Shown: piece after piece, positions 1-6,903 of the stretch
How positions within the stretch are numbered: the first letter of the stretch is position 1
Layout of the letters: every line of letters begins with the position of its first letter
NCBI GenBank assembly: GCA_013821585.1
Contig: JACDGO010000018.1
Coordinates: 1-14,172, forward strand
Source of the DNA: Sphingomonadaceae bacterium
Lineage (GTDB): Bacteria; Pseudomonadota; Alphaproteobacteria; Sphingomonadales; Sphingomonadaceae
Direction of reading: 5' to 3'
Length of the DNA: 14,172 bases
Notes under the pieces: model-generated
The model's input: the letters and a program-made list of their open reading frames with translations, nothing else
Database searches by the model: none
Told to the model about the DNA's origin: nothing
Program-made: the position numbers and the translations under genes

Positions 1-16
1 CCGTGGCATCAGTCAT
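1..16 (-). CDS. 5' end of an unidentified gene leaving the window (partial)
   Basis: On the minus strand an ATG at 16-14 opens a frame reading Met-Thr-Asp-Ala-Thr before the window ends. An AGGAG ribosome-binding site sits 8 bases upstream of it (positions 25-29), which makes this a believable start. Five residues are too few to name a product. The position beside another insertion sequence, and the resemblance of MTDAT to remembered starts of IS1380-type transposases in sphingomonads, make a transposase possible, but this is a guess. Positions 30-151 show no other gene, only a small hairpin (CCCGC-gtca-GCGGG, 98-111) with no strong U-tract. Confidence 0.35.
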
Positions 17-151
17 GGGATGGTCTCCTGGTTGAGGGTTGGTCCAGCAACCAAACCTTCTCATCAGGAGGCCATTCCGGCCAATACCCTCGTCACTCCC
101 GCGTCAGCGGGTTAGTTCAATCCCAAAAATGACATTTCTGCCAAAGTAGTG

Positions 152-1150
152 CTAGCTGTCTGGTTGCGAGACCTCATTGGCGTAATATAGGATGCCGTCG
201 ACTTTAGCGATGAGATCATCCTGTTTTGCTGTGGCCTTGTAAAGTGGGTTAGCGAGCCTGGTGTTCAGCTTAAGGCGTTGGTCGACTTTATCCGAGGGTG
301 AGCATCCCTGGAGGACTCTCTGTCGTCGTCGGTTGTAGGCATGATTGAAGCTTGTCAGGAGGATCTCAAGATCCGCATGACCGGCGACGTTGATGCCAAG
401 GACTTCGCTCGCGACGCGACCGTTGAAGCGCTCGACCATGCCATTGGTTTGCGGGGTATAGGCCTTCGTTTTTCGGTGCGAGAGCTTGAGTTCTGCGCAG
501 GTGCGTTCGAAGTCGTCAGCGGTGAAGCATGATCCACGGTTGGTCAGGATGTGGGTGATGCGGAACGGGAAGGTCTTTCTGGCTTTGGCGAGGAAGTCGA
601 CGGCGTTGGCGGCATTCTCTGCGTCGTACACGGCCAGGAAGACGAAGCGCGAGCAGCGATCGATAGCCACATAGAGGTAGCGTTTGCGCATCTGTCCATC
701 GGCTGTGCGCAGCTTTGGCAGGTGTTTGACGTCGATGTGGACGAAACCGAGATCATATTCCCTGAAGCGTCCCTGACCTTTCGCGGGAACCGACGTCGGC
801 TTTGGCGGCCGTCGGTTGAGGCCTTCAGACTTGAGCACGCGGTAAACGCTGTCGCGATTGAGGTGGGGCAGGAAATGGCGCAGCACGAAGGTCAGGTCAT
901 CAAGCGGGAAGCCAGTCGCACGCCGCACCGCGCAGATAATCGCCCGCTCTTCCTCGGTCGCCCGCCATGGCAGGCGCTTGGGCCGGCTCGATCGGTCCTG
1001 GCACGCCTGCTCGCCGCGCTTTCGCCATTTCCGGACTGTCTCATCACTGATGCCGTAGCGCTTCGCCACGACGCTCGCCGGCTCCGCAGACCGAGCGATC
1101 TCGGCACGAACGGCAGGTGTTGTTCGTGCCTGGGGGTGGATCTGCATCAT
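152..1150 (-). CDS. IS481-family transposase, probably inactive (DDE to DNE)
   Basis: This is a 332-residue integrase-core transposase. An N-terminal helix-turn-helix (about residues 15-50, with the segment VVAKRYGISDETVRKW) is followed by an rve/DDE domain. The first catalytic Asp is D140 (FVHIDVKHLP) and the Glu is E240 (MVERFNGR). The second catalytic position, normally Asp in the motif TDxGS, is N204 in ILTNRGSCF. The codon at 541-539 reads AAC, one G-to-A transition from GAC. Spacing from N204 to E240 is the expected 35 residues, so the alignment is secure. The family cuts and joins DNA at the element's ends, and an Asn here should abolish metal-dependent catalysis. The ATG at 1150 is preferred over the GTG at 1153 because GAGGT lies 6 bases before it. 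The frame is otherwise intact. Confidence 0.9.
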   Translation of the reverse strand: MMQIHPQARTTPAVRAEIARSAEPASVVAKRYGISDETVRKWRKRGEQACQDRSSRPKRLPWRATEEERAIICAVRRATGFPLDDLTFVLRHFLPHLNRDSVYRVLKSEGLNRRPPKPTSVPAKGQGRFREYDLGFVHIDVKHLPKLRTADGQMRKRYLYVAIDRCSRFVFLAVYDAENAANAVDFLAKARKTFPFRITHILTNRGSCFTADDFERTCAELKLSHRKTKAYTPQTNGMVERFNGRVASEVLGINVAGHADLEILLTSFNHAYNRRRQRVLQGCSPSDKVDQRLKLNTRLANPLYKATAKQDDLIAKVDGILYYANEVSQPDS

Positions 1151-1247
1151 CACAGTACCTCATTGATCAAAGGCTCAAATCGCCACGCGTACTCGGCTAT
1201 GGCCCAGCTAACTTGATCCCAATGACGTTGTGCAACCAGACAGTTAG
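152..1247 (-). mobile_element. IS481-family insertion sequence, both ends present
   Basis: The left end (152 onward) and the reverse complement of the right end (back from 1247) match as imperfect terminal inverted repeats. Both read CTA, then A or G, then CTGTCTGGTTGC, and after a short mismatch both read TCATTGG; about 24 of 29 bases agree. The IS481 convention of ends beginning TGT would place the tips at 157 and 1242, giving about 1.09 kb with one transposase gene whose stop codon lies at the left end. No convincing target-site duplication was found: flanks are gtagtg on the left and ttcggg on the right for the outer boundary, and they also differ for the inner one. The copy may be old or may have recombined. 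Confidence 0.85.
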
Positions 1248-1481
1248 TTCGGGCCGCGGTCCGATGTTAGCCGCGGGTTAGTGCGCTATCGAATCTATGC
1301 CGTGTAGTATTATCGCCGAAGAAAAAGCCCCGCTATCGCCCAGAGTCGGCAATCGAGAGCGATACGCGGCTACCTGATAGCTGCCCTTCAGAACAGGAAA
1401 CTTCTTCGCTATGATCGACCCTCTGGAGTGATTTTGAAACCACAGGCATATGGAGGCGCGCGCAATTGTTGATGTTATCGA
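1248..1481. other. Gap between IS481 and the PepSY gene
   Basis: No gene is seen here. The part next to the IS carries two copies of the palindrome CCGCGG (1254-1259 and 1271-1276) and three copies of GTTAG (1243, 1266 and 1277). The middle contains the hairpin listed separately. The remaining 110 bases before the PepSY stop codon show nothing recognisable. Confidence 0.5.
1322..1371 (-). terminator. Rho-independent terminator downstream of the PepSY gene
   Basis: On the minus strand an arm AGCCGCGTATCGC (1371-1359) can pair, with one bulge or mismatch region, with GCGATAGCGGGGCT (1339-1326). The hairpin is followed at once by TTTTTC (1326-1321). The strongest helix is TATCGC with GCGATA plus AGCC with GGCT; the loop is about 19 bases. 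It lies 110 bases beyond the stop codon of the PepSY gene and is placed to end the long minus-strand transcription unit. Confidence 0.6.
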
Positions 1482-2636
1482 CTATACGCCATCCCGGAAT
1501 CTTGAACTGCGATCCGCTGCCCGCTGCGCCTTCTGGCGGCGCTTGGAGAGCCACGCCCACATCCCGGTCACGTAGAAGAAGGGCAGCGACAGCCCGGCGC
1601 ACAGCACCAGCAAGCGCCCGATCAATCCGCCGAATTCGCCAATGTGGATGGGATAGAGCGCGTCCAAGAGTCGATTGGAAAATGGCGCGTCAACGGCGTC
1701 ATAGACATCGATGATCGCACCAGTCCGCGCATCGACACTCACCGTCGTCGCGCCGAGCCACGCCCGGCTGTCGCCCTTGCGGCGCAGACGCACCGAATAA
1801 TAGGGCTTTGCCGCTGTCGGCATGAAGATCCGGGTCCAGGGCGCTTTAGGGAAGCGCGCGCGCGCGATCGCGAGCGCTTGGCCGGCGGAGACTCCGGCGT
1901 TGCGCAGCGACGGACCAGGCGGCGCATGGTGCCCCATCGGGTTGTTAAAGGCCTGATACGGCATCACCATGGCGATGCCCTGGCGCAGCGTGTCCTCGAA
2001 CACCATCCCCGCACCGGTCAGCGCGTTCAGGCACAGCGCGAAGCCGGCGACTAGCCCGATCATGCGGTGCCAGCCGAACAGCCGGTGCTCGCGTTTCTTC
2101 CATCGCTGAACCGCAAAAGCGGCGCTCCATCCATGCCGCCTTGGCCAGCCCATCCACAACCCGAACCCGAGCGCCGACAACAGGAAGAGCCCCGAAATAC
2201 CGATCAGCGTCTCGCCGGCATCGCCCAGCGTCAGCGCCATGTGCATCTTGTAGATCCAGCGCGTCGCGGCGCCGGTGAACGGGCTGCTCGGCTCCAGATC
2301 ATATCCGCCGGCCACGCGCGCGCTCGAAGCGTCGATCTGCAGCGCGCGCAGGTGTCCGCTGGGATCGCGGTAGTAAACGTCGAACAGATCGCGTGTCTGA
2401 TCCTTATAGGCGACGCGATCGATCGGGGCGGCGCCGATTTGCGCCCGTGCCGAGGCAACCACCGAATCGAGCGGTGCCGGGGGGCCGTGTGTTACCACCG
2501 ACATGCTCAGCCGATCGATTTCGCGCCAGAAGACGAGTGTCGCACCCGTCAATCCCTGCATTGCCCACAGCAATCCGATCGTGAGACCCAGCCAGAGATG
2601 GATCTGGAAGACGACCTTGCGCAGTCCGACCGTCAT
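1482..2636 (-). CDS. PepSY-associated transmembrane protein (FoxB/PiuB-like)
   Basis: This is a 384-residue inner-membrane protein of the PepSY_TM family. Four hydrophobic segments are visible at about residues 12-37, 142-163, 191-213 and 338-362, with two periplasmic stretches between them. A conserved-looking His sits near the start of each helix region (H13 in HLWLGL, H132 in YKMHMAL, H190 in GWHRMIGL, H331 in YPIHIGEFGG). Such His residues hold haem in related ferri-siderophore reductases such as FoxB, so a role in reducing or handling a metal complex at the inner membrane is likely but inferred. Its ATG overlaps the stop of the CopB remnant (ATGA, 2633-2636), there is no good ribosome-binding site of its own, and translation is probably coupled. 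The C-terminus is Arg/Lys-rich and cytoplasmic. The family call is firm; the substrate is unknown. Confidence 0.88.
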   Translation of the reverse strand: MTVGLRKVVFQIHLWLGLTIGLLWAMQGLTGATLVFWREIDRLSMSVVTHGPPAPLDSVVASARAQIGAAPIDRVAYKDQTRDLFDVYYRDPSGHLRALQIDASSARVAGGYDLEPSSPFTGAATRWIYKMHMALTLGDAGETLIGISGLFLLSALGFGLWMGWPRRHGWSAAFAVQRWKKREHRLFGWHRMIGLVAGFALCLNALTGAGMVFEDTLRQGIAMVMPYQAFNNPMGHHAPPGPSLRNAGVSAGQALAIARARFPKAPWTRIFMPTAAKPYYSVRLRRKGDSRAWLGATTVSVDARTGAIIDVYDAVDAPFSNRLLDALYPIHIGEFGGLIGRLLVLCAGLSLPFFYVTGMWAWLSKRRQKAQRAADRSSRFRDGV

Positions 2637-2881
2637 CGGAACCAGAACCGGACGCCGGCGACATAGCTTGACGTCGTTGGACCCTCGCCAACGGCGCGCT
2701 CATAGTCTGCCGTGCGACCGGTCTTCGCGTTGTGGGAAATGCCGACATAGGGGGCGGACTCCCTCCGGATCTCATGTCGCAGCCGAAGGTTCAGTTCGGC
2801 ATCGGTAAGGCCGGCGTCCATGCGCGTTGCGGCGGTGTCTTGCGCCGCGAAGTTCAGCTCGACGTGACTTGAATGCTGCAT
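2633..2881 (-). pseudogene. copB: C-terminal remnant of copper-resistance protein CopB
   Basis: The 82 residues match the end of CopB, the outer-membrane copper-resistance protein (PcoB family). The matching segments are VELNFAAQD, AELNLRLRHEIRRE, APYVGI and the closing VAGVRFWF. Full CopB proteins are several hundred residues, so the signal peptide, the Met/His-rich part and most of the beta-barrel are missing. Homology seems to begin near residue 7, so the join lies around 2860-2870. The frame upstream reaches a stop at 2903-2905. An ATG at 2881 preceded by GGAG (positions 2887-2890, 5 bases away) means the stub could still be translated, perhaps as a leader that couples into the PepSY gene by the ATGA overlap. 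No copA is present. The 111 bases between this stub and the ATPase gene hold no other gene. Confidence 0.8.
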
Positions 2882-2992
2882 ATGTTCTCCGTGGGGATGA
2901 ACTCACCCGCCTGACGGCATCTACCGCCTGGCCGCCAGGTCCGAACCGGATTGATGGGACCTTGGGAGCCTGGTCGGTGGTGGTGGGACGCC

Positions 2993-3742
2993 TCAATGCA
3001 TTATCTGACCTAAGAAGGTTCGCGTACGATCGTGTTGCGGCGCCGAGAAAAACGGTTCCGGCGCGTTGATCTCGACGATCTGGCCGGCATCCATGAAGAC
3101 GATGCGATCCGCCACTTCGCGCGCGAACCCCATTTCGTGGGTGACGCAGATCATCGTCATGCCATCCCGGGCAAGGTCGACCATGATGTCGAGCACTTCC
3201 TTTACCATCTCGGCATCGAGCGCCGAGGTGGGTTCATCGAACAGCATGATCTCGGGCTGCATGCACAGTGCGCGCGCGATCGCAACCCGCTGCTGCTGCC
3301 CCCCCGAAAGCTGGCCGGGATATTTGTCGGCCTGTTCCGGAATTCGAACGCGGGCGAGATAGTGACGCGCGCGCTCCTGCGCCTCGGCACGGGGCGTGCG
3401 CGATGCCCAGATCGGCGCCAGCGTGCAATTTTCTAGGATCGTCAGGTGCGGAAACAGATTGAAGCTTTGGAAAACCATGCCGACGCGGCGGCGAATTGAC
3501 TCGACCGCCCTGGGATCGGAACCCAGCTCCACACCGTCCACGACGACATCGCCATCGTCATGATTTTCCAGTGCGTTGATGCAGCGGATAAGCGTGGACT
3601 TTCCGGATCCGGACGGCCCGCAAACCACGACGCGTTCACCGCTGCGCACCTCGAGATCGATGTTGCGCAACGCATGAAAATCACCGAACCATTTGTCGAC
3701 ACCGCGCAGGCGGACGATCGGCTGCTGTGCTGCGTTCGTCAT
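2993..3742 (-). CDS. aapP: General L-amino-acid ABC transporter, ATP-binding subunit
   Basis: This is a 249-residue ATPase of the polar amino-acid transporter family, the motor of the importer formed with the two permeases upstream. Walker A is GPSGSGKST (42-50), the Q-loop is Q92 in VFQSFNLFPH, the signature is LSGGQQQR (145-152), Walker B is IMLFDE (165-170) with E170 as catalytic base, and the switch His is H202 in CVTHEMGFA. All key residues are intact and the length is normal. The ATG at 3742 was chosen because it overlaps the stop of aapM (ATGA, 3739-3742), has GGGGA upstream and gives the family's usual N-terminus; the open frame runs 40 codons further but only within aapM. It is the last complete gene of the transporter set. 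Confidence 0.96.
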   Translation of the reverse strand: MTNAAQQPIVRLRGVDKWFGDFHALRNIDLEVRSGERVVVCGPSGSGKSTLIRCINALENHDDGDVVVDGVELGSDPRAVESIRRRVGMVFQSFNLFPHLTILENCTLAPIWASRTPRAEAQERARHYLARVRIPEQADKYPGQLSGGQQQRVAIARALCMQPEIMLFDEPTSALDAEMVKEVLDIMVDLARDGMTMICVTHEMGFAREVADRIVFMDAGQIVEINAPEPFFSAPQHDRTRTFLGQIMH

Positions 3743-4851
3743 CGAGCATTCCCCATGTTCATTCTGGCTTCGAGAAACAGCGAATAGCGCGAAATTCCAA
3801 AGCAAATCACGAAGTAGACCAACGCCACCAGCCCGAAGGTTTCGGCGAACGGCGCCGGCCAATCGGGATCGGCGAGCGCGGCCCGGCCCGAACTCAACAG
3901 ATCGAAAATGCCGACGACCAGCACCAGACTCGTATTCTTGACGATCACGACGACGGTATTGGTGAGCGCCGGCACGACCTTGCCGATCGCTTGCGGCAGC
4001 ACCACCAGGCGCAGCACCTGCCAGCGCCTTAGCCCGAGCGCGGAAGCCGCCTCCTCCTGGCCTGGAGGGATCGCCTGCAGCCCGCCGCGCAATACCTCGG
4101 CAAGATACGCGGCGGCATAGAAACTTAGCGCGACGAGCGCGCGAGTGAGATTATCAATGCTGAACGATTCGGGCAGCATGATCGGCAGCATCACCGCGGC
4201 GATGAACAACATGCTGAGCAGCGGCAATCCACGCACCACCTCGATAAAGGCGATCGACATCCAGCGCAGGATCGGCGCGCGCGATCGGCGGCCCAGGGCC
4301 AGCGCGACAGCTACGGGAAAGCCGATCGCGAGCGACAGCACCGTCAGCAACAATGTGATCGGCAGGCCGCCCCAAGCGCTGGTCGGCACCGGCTGCAACC
4401 CCAGCAACGTGCCTCCCATCAACAGCAGCGCCAGCACGATCCCGCCAAGCCATAGCCACAGTGTCCGCCGGGACCAGTGCGACGGCGGCAGCGTCCACAG
4501 TGCCAGCGCGACGATGATGGCGACCGCCGCTATCGCCCGCCAGCGTTCGTCAGGAGGGTAGATGCCCAACAGAATTTGCGGCGCCTTGGCGCGCAGAAAG
4601 GCCCAGCACGCTCCCTCCGCCGCCCGGCACGCGGCCGGTCCGCCCTGCCAGACACCATGCACAACCGCCCATGATAGCAGGCGTGGAATGACAAGCAGGA
4701 GCATGAGGGCCACGGCCACGCTGACCACGGCGTTTCCCGCGCTGGCGAACAGGCCGCGATACAACGGCGTCGCCGGCCTTTCTGGCGCAGGGCGCCGGGC
4801 AACCGGTTCGGGCTGAACGAACGCCTCGATCGGCAGGGTCGCCGCGCTCAT
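3739..4851 (-). CDS. aapM: General L-amino-acid ABC transporter, permease subunit M
   Basis: This is a 370-residue membrane permease. A cytoplasmic N-terminus (1-35) leads to a first helix (about 38-60), a periplasmic loop with the AapM-type stretch GACWAFLRAK (80-89), and several helices between about 107 and 360. The EAA loop that docks on the ATPase is at about 251-275 (AEVLRGGLQAIPPGQEEAASALGL). It pairs with AapQ to form the channel for amino acids delivered by AapJ. Its ATG overlaps the aapQ stop (ATGA, 4848-4851) and its stop overlaps the aapP start in the same way, so the three genes are translationally coupled. The length is close to that of rhizobial AapM proteins. There are no signs of damage. 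Confidence 0.95.
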   Translation of the reverse strand: MSAATLPIEAFVQPEPVARRPAPERPATPLYRGLFASAGNAVVSVAVALMLLLVIPRLLSWAVVHGVWQGGPAACRAAEGACWAFLRAKAPQILLGIYPPDERWRAIAAVAIIVALALWTLPPSHWSRRTLWLWLGGIVLALLLMGGTLLGLQPVPTSAWGGLPITLLLTVLSLAIGFPVAVALALGRRSRAPILRWMSIAFIEVVRGLPLLSMLFIAAVMLPIMLPESFSIDNLTRALVALSFYAAAYLAEVLRGGLQAIPPGQEEAASALGLRRWQVLRLVVLPQAIGKVVPALTNTVVVIVKNTSLVLVVGIFDLLSSGRAALADPDWPAPFAETFGLVALVYFVICFGISRYSLFLEARMNMGNAR

Positions 4852-5828
4852 CGGCCGACCAGCGCGAGCCGACGATTATACGCGTTCATCGCGGCGGAAG
4901 CGGAAAAGCTGATCGAGAGGAAGATCACCACCAGAATCGTCACGCCCTCGACCGCCTGCCCGGTCTGGTTGATCGTCGTCGCGATGACGAAACTCAGATC
5001 GGGATAACCGACGACCAGCGCGAGCGTGGAATTCTTGATGATGTTGATATATTGGCTCGTCATCGGCGGCACGATGACCCGCAGCGCCTGCGGCGTGACC
5101 ACGAGCCGGAACAGGCGCCGCTCAGGCAGGCCTAGCGCGCGCGCCGCTTCCCACTGGCCGCGCGGAACGGCCTCGATCCCGGTCCGGATGATTTCTGCCG
5201 CAAAGGCGGTGGAATAGAGCGTCAGGCCCGTTACGATGGCGGCGAATTCCGGCGACAAAGCGATGCCGCCGGAAAAATTGAAACGGCCGGTCCGAGGCAG
5301 ATCGAGCGCCCAGCGGCCCACGCTCGTTATCCACGGAAGATACAGGCCGCGATTGGTGAGGAAGACGCCGGGCAGCGGGTGAAGTGCAGCGCCTGGCCCG
5401 GGCAGCGCGAAGATCAACACGGAATAGAAGAACAGCAGCTGGACGATGAGCGGCGTGTTGCGCACCACATCGACAAACGTCGTGGCCAACCCGGACACCA
5501 CCGGATTGCGCGATCGGCGGCCGAGCGCGAGCGGCAGGCCGAGCACGGTCGAGAGCAACGCCACGATCACCGACAGCAGCAGTGTATTGCCCAGCCCGAC
5601 CGCCAGCGCCCAGGCGAAGCTGTCGACCGGCGAATAGGACAGCAGGCTTTCCGAGATCGGGAACCGCGCCGCGCGCGATAGAAAGCCGAAGCCGCTGGTG
5701 ATGCCACGGCTGGCAAGATTGTGGGAGGCATTCTCCACTAGCCAGGCGATCAGTGCCCCCACCGCCGCCAGCACGGCCAGTTGCGCCGCATCAGATCGCG
5801 TGAAACGCCGGCGGGAGGAGCGGGCCAT
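4848..5828 (-). CDS. aapQ: General L-amino-acid ABC transporter, permease subunit Q
   Basis: This is a 326-residue membrane permease, the partner of AapM. After a short basic N-terminus (RSSRRRF) comes a helix at about 14-31, then the family segment NLASRGITSGFGFLSRAARF (37-56) and a multi-helix core from about 75 to 315. The EAA loop is at about 211-235 (AEIIRTGIEAVPRGQWEAAR). It is shorter than rhizobial AapQ (about 400 residues as remembered), probably because of a shorter periplasmic region; the core looks complete. The start at 5828 lies 9 bases after the aapJ stop, with only a weak ribosome-binding site, which fits translation coupled to aapJ. Confidence 0.94.
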   Translation of the reverse strand: MARSSRRRFTRSDAAQLAVLAAVGALIAWLVENASHNLASRGITSGFGFLSRAARFPISESLLSYSPVDSFAWALAVGLGNTLLLSVIVALLSTVLGLPLALGRRSRNPVVSGLATTFVDVVRNTPLIVQLLFFYSVLIFALPGPGAALHPLPGVFLTNRGLYLPWITSVGRWALDLPRTGRFNFSGGIALSPEFAAIVTGLTLYSTAFAAEIIRTGIEAVPRGQWEAARALGLPERRLFRLVVTPQALRVIVPPMTSQYINIIKNSTLALVVGYPDLSFVIATTINQTGQAVEGVTILVVIFLSISFSASAAMNAYNRRLALVGR

Positions 5829-5837
5829 CGTCGCGGC

Positions 5838-6881
5838 TCAGCTAAACGGAATCGGAAGCATGATGCCGCCGTCGCGCTGCAGCCGATTCAGCCCGCGCGG
5901 GATCTTGAGCGCGCTGCCACTGCCGACGTTGCGATCATAGATCTCGCCGTAATTGCCGACCTGGCGCACGATCTGATAGGCCCAGTCCTGCTTCAGCCCC
6001 AAAGCGGATCCCACGCCCGGCTCGGCCCCGACGAAACGGCGCACATCGGGATCGTCCGAGCGGCGGCGGGCGTCGATATTTCCCTGCGTCAGGCCCAGTT
6101 GCTCGCCGACCAGCATGGCGTCGATCGACGCCTTGACGATGTCGAACCATTGTTCGTCGCCCTGCCTCACCGCCGGCGTCAGCGCCTCGACCACGTCATC
6201 CGCCGGGAAAATGACATAAGCGTCCGAATCCTTGGCAAGCGTTGCCTTGACCGAAGCCAGCGCGGAAGCATCGGTGATCAGCGCGTCGCAACGCCCGGAG
6301 AAGAATGCCTGTCGGGTTGCCTGTGTCGTATCGAACACCACCGGATGGAGGTTCAGCCGATTGCGCCGCGACACATCGGCGAAGGTGACTTCGGAAACCG
6401 ATCCGGTCTGGATGCATACCGACGCGCCGGACAAATCCTGGGCGCGTCGCGCGCCGCGATCCCGGCGGACCATGAAACCGGTGTAATCGTAGAAATTGGG
6501 AAGGGTGAAATTGATGCCGTTGGCATCTCGCGCCAATGTCCAGGTGGTCGTCCGCGGCAGGACATCGATCTCACCGGTCTGGAGCGCGCTCAGCCGCTGC
6601 TGCCCGGTCAGCGGTACGAAGCGGGCTTTGTCCCGATCGCCCAATACCGCCGCCGCGATGGCTCGGCACGTGTCGACATCAAGCCCGCGCCAATATCCCT
6701 TGTCGTCGGGCGCGCCGAAGCCGATTGTGCTCTGGCTGGCGCCGCACCGCACATAGCCGCGCGCCTGTATGGTGGCCAGCGTCTTGCCCGCGGGGGATCC
6801 ACCCGCTCCACCGCCCCGATCACCACATCCGCCCAACGCCAAGATCAGGGCGGCAGTGCCAAGCAGCAAACGCGGCGTCAT
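5838..6881 (-). CDS. aapJ: General L-amino-acid ABC transporter, substrate-binding lipoprotein
   Basis: This 347-residue periplasmic binding protein (SBP_bac_3 type) captures amino acids and hands them to AapQM. The ATG at 6881 was preferred to one at 6947, because the upstream one lies inside the metC-like gene and would bury the signal sequence. From 6881 the protein begins with a lipoprotein signal (MTPRLLLGTAALILAL) and the lipobox LGGC with C19 as the lipid-bearing residue, followed by a Gly-rich linker. The mature domain shows the AapJ signature GFGAPDDKGYWRGLDVDTC (54-72) and the ligand-site segment PRTTTWTLARDANGINF. It follows the metC-like stop by 22 bases and precedes aapQ by 9. 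The lipid anchor is notable, because many AapJ proteins of Rhizobiales are soluble. The specificity cannot be read from sequence; homologues accept a broad range of L-amino acids. Confidence 0.94.
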   Translation of the reverse strand: MTPRLLLGTAALILALGGCGDRGGGAGGSPAGKTLATIQARGYVRCGASQSTIGFGAPDDKGYWRGLDVDTCRAIAAAVLGDRDKARFVPLTGQQRLSALQTGEIDVLPRTTTWTLARDANGINFTLPNFYDYTGFMVRRDRGARRAQDLSGASVCIQTGSVSEVTFADVSRRNRLNLHPVVFDTTQATRQAFFSGRCDALITDASALASVKATLAKDSDAYVIFPADDVVEALTPAVRQGDEQWFDIVKASIDAMLVGEQLGLTQGNIDARRRSDDPDVRRFVGAEPGVGSALGLKQDWAYQIVRQVGNYGEIYDRNVGSGSALKIPRGLNRLQRDGGIMLPIPFS

Positions 6882-6903
6882 GGAGCTACCCACCAGTATT
6901 GCC

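Noticed and set aside
551..1216. Plus-strand open frame across the IS481 transposase
   Set aside because: It is a shadow of the transposase gene, extends over the terminal region of the element and shows no domain.
1254..1281. CCGCGG/GTTAG repeats beside the IS481 right end as a CRISPR-like or att array
   Set aside because: Only two to three very short copies with irregular spacing; within chance for GC-rich DNA.
2932..2944. Short hairpin CCTGG-CCG-CCAGG region between aapP and the CopB stub as a terminator
   Set aside because: The stem is only five pairs and has no T-run on either side; too weak to call.
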